Shown here: positions 1 through 7,625 of the stretch, piece by piece | Position numbering within the stretch: the stretch's first letter is position 1 | How the letters are laid out: every line of letters begins with the position of its first letter | Source of the DNA: CAZOOR01 sp964581505 | GTDB taxonomy: Bacteria; Bacteroidota; Ignavibacteria; Kapaibacteriales; UBA2268 | Length of the DNA: 11,823 nucleotides | NCBI GenBank assembly: GCA_964581505.1 | Contig: CAZOOR010000077.1 | Location: 1 to 11,823 of the forward strand | Reading direction: 5' to 3' | Program-made: the position numbers and the translations under genes | Notes under the pieces: model-generated | The model's input: only the letters and a program-made list of their open reading frames with translations | Databases searched by the model: none | Told to the model about the DNA's origin: nothing

Positions 1-59
1 GGGCTTTTTTTCGACCTCACCAAAGGGGAAGAAAAAGACAGAACAAAGCAACACGTCCT

Positions 60-95
60 GACGCTACGCGTCCCCCCTCCTAAATTTAGGAGGGG
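60..95. repeat. Intergenic hairpin plus perfect 22-bp palindrome
   Basis: Two inverted repeats lie side by side. Positions 60-64 (gacgc) pair with 68-72 (gcgtc) around a 3-nt loop. Positions 74-95 form a perfect 22-bp palindrome, cccctcctaaa followed by its exact reverse complement. The block is much richer in G+C than the DNA to its right. The form fits a dispersed REP-like or MITE-like intergenic element, but only one copy is present, so the family cannot be confirmed. A read-through hairpin for an upstream gene is the alternative; no T-tract follows it directly. Confidence 0.5.
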
Positions 96-114
96 AAAGA
101 AAGGCAAATTTGTT

Positions 115-137
115 TGTCATTCTGAGCCGAAAGCAGG
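115..137. repeat. Possible fragment of a dispersed 'gtcattctgagc' intergenic repeat
   Basis: The stretch around 116-135 reads gtcattctgagccgaaagc. From general knowledge this resembles the start of a short repeat (gtcattctgagcgaagcgaa type) scattered between genes in many Bacteroidota-like genomes. Only one diverged copy is visible here, so the assignment rests on recall of the motif. It lies between the palindrome and the decayed nuclease gene, so this edge looks like an accumulation of small selfish or decayed elements. Confidence 0.3.
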
Positions 138-152
138 TATATCATTAGGCAA

Positions 153-410
153 ATGAAATAATACTTCACATACATTATACCAAATAAAAAATGGTTTCTC
201 TATATTGGAGGAACAAATAAGCTAATCAAAAGAATATATGAACATTATAAAGACCTTGCTGAAATTTTTTCTAAAAAGTATGATTTTAAAAACTCTTTTT
301 TATTATGAAATTTATGATTCGATTTAGTCTGCAATTACAAGAGAAAAATAGATGAAGAAATGGAAAAGAGATTGGAAATTAAACTCTGTATGCCGAGAAT
401 TTTGCCATAA
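153..410 (+). pseudogene. Decayed GIY-YIG (URI-type) small endonuclease gene
   Basis: Translating from the ATG at 153 gives M-K-stop-YFTYII, then LYIGGTNKLIKRIYEH (198-245). This is the hallmark start of the 80-100 residue single-domain GIY-YIG proteins: a GIY-like segment, YIG at 201-209, and the conserved Arg and His of the R-x3-H stretch. After a frameshift in the T-rich run at about 294-302, the homology continues in another frame with YYEIYDSI, TREK and KKWKRDWK, and includes the family's catalytic-type Glu at 343-345. The lesions are TAA at 159-161 (where Gln is usual), TAG at 325-327, TAG at 349-351 (again a Gln position), the first frameshift, and an apparent one-base loss at 376-378, after which IKL resumes. 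No functional product is expected. The number of lesions and the remaining similarity suggest fairly recent inactivation. Sequencing error alone would not easily explain three stops plus two shifts. Confidence 0.8.
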
Positions 411-597
411 AATTTATAATACTTTTTTTAGGCTTGTTTTAGGTAATATAAAGAACAAAATTAATTCGTTTGATTTATTCCATCATTTTATTACTATAAC
501 CGCTATTTAAATTTTATCCGCCAATATTCTTTCTATTCAAAATAATAATTAATAATAAAAAATTGTTTCTTATTACTCATTTAAAATATTGAAATTG
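411..597. other. AT-rich intergenic DNA, nothing recognised
   Basis: This stretch joins the nuclease remnant to the rubrerythrin terminator. It is very AT-rich with homopolymer A and T runs. I see no coding frame with family similarity, no RNA gene and no clear repeat in it. Confidence 0.6.
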
Positions 598-629
598 AAA
601 AAAAAAGGGCAGACACAAATTGCCTGCCC
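598..629 (-). terminator. Rho-independent terminator of the rubrerythrin gene
   Basis: On the minus strand GGGCAG (629-624) pairs with CTGCCC (612-607) around an 11-nt loop, followed at once by nine T residues (606-598). It lies about 25 nt past the rubrerythrin stop codon in the right orientation. The stem is a perfect 6 bp with a G+C-rich base, a textbook intrinsic terminator. Confidence 0.8.
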
Positions 630-653
630 CGTCTGGTATTAAATAAGTTGCTA

Positions 654-1229
654 TTAATAATTGAATGCTTCAATCTCGAAATGTGCTTGCGGATGCAGAC
701 AAGCCGGGCAGGTCTTAGGTGCCGTTGTGCCTTCGTGCAGATAGCCGCAGTTACGACATTTCCAGACGATTTTGTCATCGCGTTTAAATACTTTGCCGGA
801 TTCGAGATTGTCGTAAAGTTTGCGATAGCGTTTTTCGTGTGCTTCTTCCACACGTGCAATAAGTTTAAAAGCGTTCGCCACTTCTTTAAATCCCTCTTCC
901 TCGGCAATGCGTGCAAATTCGGGATAGAGTTCTGTCCATTCCTCGTTTTCGCCGTCAGCAGATGCTTTCAGGTTTTCGAGAGTTGTTCCGATTTTGCCGG
1001 CAGGATATGTTGCCGTAATTTCCACGGGGCGCCCTTCGAGAAATTTGAAAAATCGCTTGGCGTGTTCTTTTTCATTGAGGGAAGTCTCGGCAAATAATGA
1101 AGAGATTTGCTCCAAACCCTCTTTTTTTGCCTGTTTCGCAAAATAATCATATCTCATTCTTGCCTGCGATTCGCCTGCAAATGCTTTGAGCAAATTCTGC
1201 TCCGTTTTTGTTCCTGCTAATGATGCCAT
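654..1229 (-). CDS. rbr: Rubrerythrin (non-heme diiron peroxidase)
   Basis: Rubrerythrin reduces hydrogen peroxide to water in the cytoplasm of anaerobes and microaerophiles, taking electrons through its own rubredoxin domain. The protein is 191 residues, the normal length. An N-terminal ferritin-like four-helix domain (about 1-140) carries all expected diiron ligands: E20, E53 and H56, E94 and E97, E128 and H131, in the usual GESQARMRY, ExxH and EEAH contexts. A C-terminal rubredoxin-type iron site follows, with C158/C161 (CRNCG) and C174/C177 (CPAC). The ATG at 1229 places E20 as in the characterised Desulfovibrio enzyme, and AAGGA at 1243-1239 is a reasonable ribosome binding site. It is probably transcribed alone, with a terminator at 598-629 and a candidate promoter and operator upstream. 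All metal ligands are intact, so it should be active. Confidence 0.96.
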   Translation of the reverse strand: MASLAGTKTEQNLLKAFAGESQARMRYDYFAKQAKKEGLEQISSLFAETSLNEKEHAKRFFKFLEGRPVEITATYPAGKIGTTLENLKASADGENEEWTELYPEFARIAEEEGFKEVANAFKLIARVEEAHEKRYRKLYDNLESGKVFKRDDKIVWKCRNCGYLHEGTTAPKTCPACLHPQAHFEIEAFNY

Positions 1230-1273
1230 ATCAAAAAGTCCTTTATATTAGTTATAGAAATTGTATAGTAAAT

Positions 1274-1297
1274 ATTGTCAATAATTATCATTACAAT
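1274..1297. promoter_or_regulatory. Candidate repressor operator upstream of rubrerythrin
   Basis: An imperfect inverted repeat has arms ATTGT (1274-1278) and ACAAT (1293-1297) around an AT-rich centre containing the palindrome ataattat (1281-1288). It lies 45-68 nt upstream of the rubrerythrin start and overlaps the candidate -7 element. Fur/PerR-family operators are AT-rich inverted repeats of this general look, and peroxide-responsive control of rubrerythrin by PerR is known in other bacteria. No exact PerR or Fur consensus is present, so the regulator is a guess. Confidence 0.3.
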
Positions 1298-1324
1298 ATA
1301 GGAAAATTGATGAATTATACAAAA
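1294..1324 (-). promoter_or_regulatory. Candidate Bacteroidota-type promoter for rubrerythrin
   Basis: On the minus strand TTTTG (1324-1320) is followed after 19 nt by TATATTG (1300-1294). This is close to the Bacteroidota -33 TTTG / -7 TAnnTTTG arrangement but one T short in the -7 element. Transcription would start near 1287, giving a 5' leader of about 58 nt. A weaker sigma70-like alternative is TTGACA (1281-1276) with TATAAC (1256-1251), spacing 19. Confidence 0.35.
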
Positions 1325-1339
1325 TAAGTGCTATGCTTT

Positions 1340-4243
1340 TCATTTTTTTCTTTTACGTTTGCCGGTTTTATATGCAATATCATTCAATAATGGTGCGGCG
1401 TATTCATTGTAAAGATTAAACAGAAATTCGATTCTCTCGTTTTCGTCAGCGAACGGAGCAGAGCGATAGCATAAGTCCACGGCTTTATCTAGTTCGGCGT
1501 GAGCTTTTACTAATTCGGGCGGCATAGTCAGCGGGTCATATAAATCGGCGAGACTGCTATCGGGATATTTTGCTCTTACATCTAAAACAACTTGGGATTT
1601 TTCTTCGACTTTTTGTTTATTTTTTTCACTTAGTGTTTTGGACCAAGGGTAATTATTGTAAACCAAATCCTTTGAATACCTGAAATCACTTTTCAAGCGA
1701 CCGCAAGTATATTTCACCCAAGCCATGTGCATTGCCGACATCAAAATACCAAAGTGATAAAGCTGAGCATCGGGAATGATATAAACACTATTTAATGGAA
1801 TATAATGTTCATTAAAAAAACCAAATGGAATATAATTGCGTTTTTCTGAGGTTGTAGCAGGAATAACGATGAATGATTTGGGGTTTCTTTTATCACGAAA
1901 TAAAGTAGGATATTTTGCTAATTCACGTGTTTGCTTAAAAGTGCTGTTTAATCTCATTTTTTTTACGTTGTCAATTCTATCAAGTAATTCGGGGACATTA
2001 TGAAATTCCTCAGGTTTAGCATTAATCAACCAAAAACAATAACGTGGTATTTTATGCATATATTCTTTGCCACTAATTATTGGTTTAATATACTTATCAA
2101 TTTCTGGATATTTGGAAATAAATGCAAGTTTTTCTTCTTCTGTTAATAATAAGAACCCTCCTTCTGTTGGTTGATTTCCCTTATAGATAGTCGGTACATC
2201 ACATAATGGTTTACTGCGTCTTGTTACAAGAATATCTTTTGCATTAGCGAGATAGGGATTTATGTTGGGTACTTTTATTTCATTCGGCTCACCTTGAATA
2301 TCCGAATATAGGAATAGTCTTTTTTCGGGAATATCGTAATTTGCAAATCCGATTATCACAACGTAAACAGCGGCTTTACCTTTTGCCTCATTACTCCATT
2401 TGAAAGTTCTGTGTGCAAAATGTATCTTAATCTTAATACGATGCAGAAGTTCGTTCCATAATACACTTACCTGTTCGCCTTGTGTAATTGAATTGGTCGA
2501 AACAAAAGCACATTTGATTTTTGTTCCTCTTATATATCGGGCGGCTTTCAAATACCAAGCAGAAACATAGTCCAATATTTTACCGTTCTTTATTTCGGCA
2601 AAAAGTTCAGCCATTTCTTCTCTTTGTAATGGATTAAGAAATTTCGAACCGACAAAAGGCGGATTGCCGAGAATATAATCAACTTTACCAACAGAATGCC
2701 CGCTCCATTTGTCTTTCGGATCAGGGACAATAGCTTTTGTCAAATTAACCGATTTAGTATAAACATTTATTGTATTATAATGTGCAATCGGCTCGGCAAC
2801 TTGAATGATATTTGTTTGCTCCGCTCTAATATCAATGGAATCACCGGCGACAAGAGCGTCCCAATCAATACGAAGTGCATTGCCGTTAATTATATTAGCA
2901 GATTTTACAAGAGGAATCCGCACAAAATACTGTCCGAATTCTTCGGATATTTTGATATTCATTTGATGGTCAATTAGCCACATTGCCACTTCTGCAATTC
3001 TCGAAGCAAATTCGTCGTATTCTATACCATAGAATTGGTCAACGTTAATCCAAATAATATTATTAATATCCGTAACGGTTTGATTGTTTTTGTGCAGTTC
3101 TCGTAATATGTCAAGTTCGAGCAGACGCAATTCCCGATATGTGATAATCAGGAAATTCCCGCTTCCGCAAGCAGGGTCTAAAAACTTCAGTTTCGACAAT
3201 TTGTAATGGAAATCGCGAAGTTTTGATTTATTATTCCTTATTCTTTGGAATTCCGAACGTAGCTCATCAAGAAAAAGTGGTTTAATTAATTTGAGAATAT
3301 TTTTTTCAGAAGTGTAATGTGCACCAAGATTTCTCCTTTGCTTCGGGTTCATAACCGATTGGAAAAGCGAACCGAAAATTGCCGGTGAAATTTTTCCCCA
3401 ATCCAAAGCCGATGCTTCGAGTAAAATATTCCGCATTGTGCTGTCGAATGCCGCTATGGGTAATTGCTCATCGAACAGCCGCCCGTTAATGTAAGGAAAA
3501 GCGGCAAGATGCTCGTCCAGATTTTTCATTCTCCTTTCGTTCGGCGTATTCAATACCTGAAAGAATTGAGCCATCAAAGCCCCAACATTACTGCCGTCTT
3601 CATTTGTTTTTATTTCGAGTAGTTCTTTAAAAATATCCTTCTCGAAAATACCTGTATCATCAGCAAAAAGAATAAAAAGAAGCCGCACAAGATATACTTC
3701 GAGAGAATGCCCTTCGTACCCATACGATTTTAATTGGTCGTGCAACTGTCCCATAAGTTCTGCGGCACGGATATTGACAGGGTCTTCTTCCTGATATTTA
3801 TGCTGTTCGTATCCCGCAATAAAAGCGAACTGTTTAATGTTTTTATGGAAATCATTGAGATGAAATTCATATTCCGTTTTTTCTTCGAGATTATATAATC
3901 TAAATCGTTCAAAGTCCGATACTAAAATATATTTCGGCAATTCATATTCTTTTAAACCCGAGAAATAATCCAATGCTTGTTCGTATGCCTTATCAAGATT
4001 TTTACCTTTTGATTTATGTTCTACAATTATAGTTCCGCGCCAGAACAAATCAATGAATCCGCGTTTGTCCCCGAGTTTTTTAACAGGTTCTTCAAAAGTG
4101 GCAACACGGCGACGTGAAATTCCGAATACATTGAAAAATTCGTTCCAAAAAGTATCTTTTTCGGCACGTTCGCGTTCTTCGTTACTCCATTCATTCGAGA
4201 ATTTAACGGCTCTCTGTTCTATTTCGTTCCAACTCAGTGGCAT
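1340..4243 (-). CDS. MmeI-like (type IIL) restriction endonuclease / adenine-N6 DNA methyltransferase fusion
   Basis: A single 967-residue polypeptide combines nuclease, methyltransferase and target recognition, as in MmeI (about 920 residues). The N-terminal domain (1-150) has the PD-(D/E)xK catalytic set D65, E75, K77, with the same D-x9-E-x-K spacing as MmeI. A helical linker runs to about 300. The gamma-class methyltransferase core follows: GAHYTS (motif X region, 307-312), FLDPACGSGNF (SAM-binding motif I, 354-364) and NPPF (catalytic motif IV, 527-530), which marks adenine N6 methylation. The target recognition region spans about 610-865 and ends in the family-typical FRYS and YNNYPW segments (854-867). 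A helical C-terminal domain closes with a Lys/Arg-rich tail (961-967). Such enzymes cut at a fixed distance from a short asymmetric site and methylate one strand for protection, so no partner gene is needed, and none is present. All catalytic motifs are intact. The recognition site cannot be read from sequence alone. Base composition looks like its neighbours. Confidence 0.93.
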   Translation of the reverse strand: MPLSWNEIEQRAVKFSNEWSNEERERAEKDTFWNEFFNVFGISRRRVATFEEPVKKLGDKRGFIDLFWRGTIIVEHKSKGKNLDKAYEQALDYFSGLKEYELPKYILVSDFERFRLYNLEEKTEYEFHLNDFHKNIKQFAFIAGYEQHKYQEEDPVNIRAAELMGQLHDQLKSYGYEGHSLEVYLVRLLFILFADDTGIFEKDIFKELLEIKTNEDGSNVGALMAQFFQVLNTPNERRMKNLDEHLAAFPYINGRLFDEQLPIAAFDSTMRNILLEASALDWGKISPAIFGSLFQSVMNPKQRRNLGAHYTSEKNILKLIKPLFLDELRSEFQRIRNNKSKLRDFHYKLSKLKFLDPACGSGNFLIITYRELRLLELDILRELHKNNQTVTDINNIIWINVDQFYGIEYDEFASRIAEVAMWLIDHQMNIKISEEFGQYFVRIPLVKSANIINGNALRIDWDALVAGDSIDIRAEQTNIIQVAEPIAHYNTINVYTKSVNLTKAIVPDPKDKWSGHSVGKVDYILGNPPFVGSKFLNPLQREEMAELFAEIKNGKILDYVSAWYLKAARYIRGTKIKCAFVSTNSITQGEQVSVLWNELLHRIKIKIHFAHRTFKWSNEAKGKAAVYVVIIGFANYDIPEKRLFLYSDIQGEPNEIKVPNINPYLANAKDILVTRRSKPLCDVPTIYKGNQPTEGGFLLLTEEEKLAFISKYPEIDKYIKPIISGKEYMHKIPRYCFWLINAKPEEFHNVPELLDRIDNVKKMRLNSTFKQTRELAKYPTLFRDKRNPKSFIVIPATTSEKRNYIPFGFFNEHYIPLNSVYIIPDAQLYHFGILMSAMHMAWVKYTCGRLKSDFRYSKDLVYNNYPWSKTLSEKNKQKVEEKSQVVLDVRAKYPDSSLADLYDPLTMPPELVKAHAELDKAVDLCYRSAPFADENERIEFLFNLYNEYAAPLLNDIAYKTGKRKRKK

Positions 4244-4291
4244 TATTTAATCTTCATTACTCTTTTAATCTGACTGTTTTATTTCTTTATA

Positions 4292-4324
4292 CAAATATAA
4301 ATAAATTTTCTTTTAACCACACAA
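4292..4324 (-). promoter_or_regulatory. Candidate Bacteroidota-type promoter for the MmeI-like gene
   Basis: The minus strand carries TATATTTG (4299-4292), an exact match to the Bacteroidota -7 element TAnnTTTG. A TTG (4324-4322) lies 22 nt further upstream as a possible -33 element. The site is about 49 nt from the ATG. AT-rich DNA makes chance matches likely, so this is only a candidate. On the plus strand, TTG (4366-4368) and TATCTTG (4385-4391) could be a weak promoter for the divergent DUF2141 gene. Confidence 0.35.
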
Positions 4325-4435
4325 TTCTAAAATGAAAAACAAATCTTTATCATTATTCATTTTTCTTGTAACAAATATACTTACTATCTTGTTATATTAT
4401 TACATATAAATAAATATATATGACGGATAGAATAA

Positions 4436-4858
4436 ATGAGAAAAATACTGCTCATATTGTTCCTTATATTTTCCGTGAGTATAGCATTGGAAAAGGATAA
4501 AGTTAAGTTAACCGTAATAATTACAAACATCAATATCATTAAAGGTGAAATTGAGATTGGCTTTTACAATAATCCTGATGCTTTCCCAGATGATGGCGGA
4601 GAATATAAAAAACTTCGCGTGAAAGTAAACGAAAAAAATATGAAGATTAATATCGAACTGCCAAAAGGAGTCTGGGCTGTTGCAATCTATCAAGACATTA
4701 ATAAAGACAAAGAATGCAATACTAACTTCTTAGGCATACCAAAAGAACCATACGGGTTTTCTAATAATATTAAACCTATTTTATCCGCCCCCTCCTTCAA
4801 TAAAACAAAATTCAAATTGTATAAGAACAAGAGCATAACGATAAATTTGATAGATTAG
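4436..4858 (+). CDS. DUF2141-family small exported protein
   Basis: The protein is 140 residues. It starts with a Sec signal-peptide-like stretch: MRK, then a hydrophobic run to about residue 18 (cleavage possibly near SIA/LEK). The rest matches DUF2141, a family of small beta-rich exported proteins common in Bacteroidota and Proteobacteria. Recognisable features are VIITNINIIKGEIEIGFYN (27-45) and the conserved stretch AIYQDINKD (83-91) with NFLGIPKEPYGFSNN (97-111). Family function is unknown. The location is periplasm or outer face of the envelope. C93 sits in an acidic loop where the family often has Asn-Gly. No strong Shine-Dalgarno site precedes the ATG. The gene stands alone, divergent from the MmeI-like gene and convergent with recQ, and the 55 nt between it and the end of recQ hold no clear terminator. 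Confidence 0.88.
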   Translation: MRKILLILFLIFSVSIALEKDKVKLTVIITNINIIKGEIEIGFYNNPDAFPDDGGEYKKLRVKVNEKNMKINIELPKGVWAVAIYQDINKDKECNTNFLGIPKEPYGFSNNIKPILSAPSFNKTKFKLYKNKSITINLID

Positions 4859-4913
4859 GTTTATTATTTTTATAGCAAAAGGTGAACGTGAAAGTATATA
4901 TTAATCTATGCAA

Positions 4914-7529
4914 TTATAATTGTAGTTCCGCTCGGGCTTTCGCAATAATAATACGCAGAATTGGGAGAGTACTCCGTATATTCAAGGTGGATTTAACATC
5001 TTTAAGTATCGCTCTCGGTTCTTTACTTAGGTATGCTTTCACTTGCTCGTAAATAGAATTATCGAACAAGTAATCAACAGCTAAGCTATCGCCTGACTCG
5101 AAAATTTCTTGTATCAAACGAGCAGTATCCGCCTTAGTAAGAGCCAATGCACTTGCAATTTGATTTAGTGATTTCTGCTCGGATAGTAATTTGCTGAGAT
5201 TAATAAAAAGCGGATTATGAATACTACTATTTGTATTATCATTAGTAGCATTGATTTCGTCTATGATAATATCAAGAAACATCGCACCGAAATTCTCCAC
5301 AAAAGCCGATGACACACCCCGAACATCAATCATTTCGGATAAAGTTTGTGGCTGCGATTTTGATAATACCCGCATTGTTCTGTCCGTAATTATTCCGCGA
5401 GCTTGAATGCCAATATCCTTAGCCAAACTATCCCTTAATGATTTGAATTTATCATAAATTGAATTAATATCAGCTATTGGCTGTGAGGGTGAATAATCAT
5501 TTTTCGGGGGCTTTATTCTAATCCGCTTTCTTCCCTTTAGGGTGAGTTTCAGCACGGGGTACATATCTGCTGTTTGGGTAATAAATCCTAAGTGCAGTGC
5601 AGAATTAATCCCGGACATAATTTCCGTATCAGGAATATCCTTTGCTACGGCAAAACCTGAAAGATTGTAGAGTCGCCTTTCATTAATACGTTTAATTCGT
5701 TTACCTTTTAGGAAATCACGAACTAATGCTCTGCCATAGCGTTCGTCCAAAGCGGCAACTGCTTTTGTGGATTCAGCAATTAGAAATTTTTCCTTTTCAG
5801 TCATCGAAGTAACAGGATTTGCCGCATTAGTACAAGACGAGCAACGCCCGCAATTTCCTTTGCCGGCGGGTTCACCGAAATATTCAAGGATATAGTTGCG
5901 TTTGCATTCGCCCGTTGTGGCATAACGCATTACAATATTTAATTTTTTATATGCCAGGTCCCGTTGTGCATCTATTTTATCAAAATCAATAGGCATATTG
6001 TCCTGCGACATACGTTCTGCAAGCAATGTAATACCTGTTGCCGTTTGTGGTGCAATATAAGTAATAACGCCGGCAATTTGAAAATCCCGTAAAGCACGCT
6101 TGAACACTCCTTGCGATAAATTATATTTTGAGAGCATATTCACAGTATCTACATCAATCGAATGCCGAAACGCCTCACTGCTAACACTACGTAAAATTGC
6201 TTCGAGGACAGGTTTCTTGTCATCTGATAAATTTTCATAATAATCATAGATACTTCTTCTGTCATAGTTTAATTTTATTTTAGCAAAACCTGTGTTACTA
6301 CCCTTCATTAGCAATTTATTTTGCTCTAACAGTTTGATAATAGAGCGAGCAATAATTATTGATGAACCGGCTTTGTTTGCTATCTCATCTACACTTGAAT
6401 ATATGGATTGCCCCATACCGCTTCCCTGAGTCGCTTGCGCAATATCATATATAGTATTATATATGTTTATAATATTATTCTTTTCCGGGTAAGAGGACTT
6501 AATGAAAAATTCTTGCAGAAAATAATCCTGTGTTTCGTAAATCAAAGTACAGTCGGCAGCTTCGCCGTCTCGTCCTGCTCTACCTGCTTCCTGATAGTAT
6601 GCTTCGAGCGTAGATGTATAATCAACGTGAATAACATTGCGAACGTTAGGCTTATCAATTCCCATACCGAAAGCATTTGTAGCAACAACTATCGCATCGT
6701 CATCATTGATAAATCCGTTCATCTGCTCCCTCCGAGCAAATTCACTCATTCCGGCATGATAGCGATAAACTTTAATACCTGCCGCTTTTATTTCATCAGC
6801 AAATTTATCAACGCGTTTGCGAGTGCCGGCATATATAATGGAACTGCCGGTCGCTGTCTTAGCCATCTGTCTGATAATTCGTTCCGATTTGTTCGATGCG
6901 TTGATAGTATGATAATTAAGATTAGGACGGTCAAAACCTTTGATAAAGCGAGCGGCATCTTTCATATTGAGCGACTTAACGATATCGTCCTGTACTTCGG
7001 GTGTGGCTGTTGCCGTCAGCGCAATGACCGGTACACGTTGCATATATTGAAAAATATCATTAATACGCAGATAGGACGGACGGAAATCATGCCCCCATTC
7101 AGAAATACAATGTGCTTCGTCCACAGCAATAAATGAAACATTAATATTTGCAAGTGCTTCAATAAACTGCTTGCTTTCCAGACGTTCCGGTGCTATGTAG
7201 AGCAATTTCAACTTGCCGCTTACTGCATAGTTTAATCTATCGGATATTTCATAATAGTTCAAACTACTATTAATAAACGTAGCAGGAAAATTGCTTTTCA
7301 ACAAACTGTTCACTTGGTCCTGCATCAGAGCAATTAGTGGAGATATAACAATAGCAGTCCCCTCACCGAGCAATGCCGGAATCTGATAGCATAATGATTT
7401 ACCTCCGCCGGTCGGCATAACTACAAGCGTATCTTTTCCGCCCATTATTGAGCGAATAGTATCCTCCTGCCCGGGTTTGAACTGCTTAAAACCAAAGTAT
7501 TTTTCTAATATTTCTTTTAAATTTTGCAT
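4914..7529 (-). CDS. recQ: RecQ-family ATP-dependent 3'-5' DNA helicase
   Basis: RecQ unwinds DNA in recombination and replication-fork repair. From the ATG at 7529 the protein is 871 residues, longer than E. coli RecQ (about 610). Residues from this start: motif 0 FKQFKPGQ (14-21), Walker A TGGGKS (40-45), DEAH (137-140), TATAT (172-176), and motif VI QEAGRAGRDG (313-322). The RecQ-specific zinc site has C542, C560, C563 and C566, followed by the winged helix. An HRDC domain lies at about 690-756. A C-terminal segment (about 775-871) with NQIASALALTKADTARLIQE has the look of the HTH_40 domain found at the end of many long RecQ proteins. A longer reading from a GTG at 7565 would add 12 residues with no family similarity, so the ATG is preferred. 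No clear Shine-Dalgarno is visible. It follows the barrel-like gene on the same strand after a gap of about 97 nt and may have its own promoter. Confidence 0.95.
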   Translation of the reverse strand: MQNLKEILEKYFGFKQFKPGQEDTIRSIMGGKDTLVVMPTGGGKSLCYQIPALLGEGTAIVISPLIALMQDQVNSLLKSNFPATFINSSLNYYEISDRLNYAVSGKLKLLYIAPERLESKQFIEALANINVSFIAVDEAHCISEWGHDFRPSYLRINDIFQYMQRVPVIALTATATPEVQDDIVKSLNMKDAARFIKGFDRPNLNYHTINASNKSERIIRQMAKTATGSSIIYAGTRKRVDKFADEIKAAGIKVYRYHAGMSEFARREQMNGFINDDDAIVVATNAFGMGIDKPNVRNVIHVDYTSTLEAYYQEAGRAGRDGEAADCTLIYETQDYFLQEFFIKSSYPEKNNIINIYNTIYDIAQATQGSGMGQSIYSSVDEIANKAGSSIIIARSIIKLLEQNKLLMKGSNTGFAKIKLNYDRRSIYDYYENLSDDKKPVLEAILRSVSSEAFRHSIDVDTVNMLSKYNLSQGVFKRALRDFQIAGVITYIAPQTATGITLLAERMSQDNMPIDFDKIDAQRDLAYKKLNIVMRYATTGECKRNYILEYFGEPAGKGNCGRCSSCTNAANPVTSMTEKEKFLIAESTKAVAALDERYGRALVRDFLKGKRIKRINERRLYNLSGFAVAKDIPDTEIMSGINSALHLGFITQTADMYPVLKLTLKGRKRIRIKPPKNDYSPSQPIADINSIYDKFKSLRDSLAKDIGIQARGIITDRTMRVLSKSQPQTLSEMIDVRGVSSAFVENFGAMFLDIIIDEINATNDNTNSSIHNPLFINLSKLLSEQKSLNQIASALALTKADTARLIQEIFESGDSLAVDYLFDNSIYEQVKAYLSKEPRAILKDVKSTLNIRSTLPILRIIIAKARAELQL

Positions 7530-7625
7530 AGTAAAAAGATAATTTACACAAATCAATATATGCACAATTCAAGTTAATAAATGCAGATGTAAAAAACGAG
7601 TATGGTGGAAAAGTTATAGAAAAGT

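Noticed and set aside
648..1097. A 149-codon plus-strand open frame opposite rubrerythrin
   Set aside because: It is antisense to a gene with all metal ligands in place. Its Phe/Cys-rich translation reflects the complement of Glu/Lys-rich helices.
4911..4922. Palindrome caattataattg over the recQ stop codon
   Set aside because: It is short, all but two bases are A/T, there is no adjacent T-tract, and such palindromes are expected by chance in this composition.
6408..7136. A 242-codon plus-strand open frame opposite recQ
   Set aside because: It is the antisense shadow of the helicase core, where the minus-strand frame has intact conserved motifs. The plus-strand translation is Cys/Ile-rich with no domain.
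1340..7529. A defence island combining the MmeI-like enzyme, DUF2141 and RecQ
   Set aside because: The genes are on different strands with separate control regions, DUF2141 is an exported protein with no known defence role, and this RecQ has the standard housekeeping architecture.
7530..7565. A 12-residue N-terminal extension of RecQ from a GTG
   Set aside because: The extra residues have no similarity to RecQ N-termini, and the ATG at 7529 puts motif 0 at the usual distance from the start.
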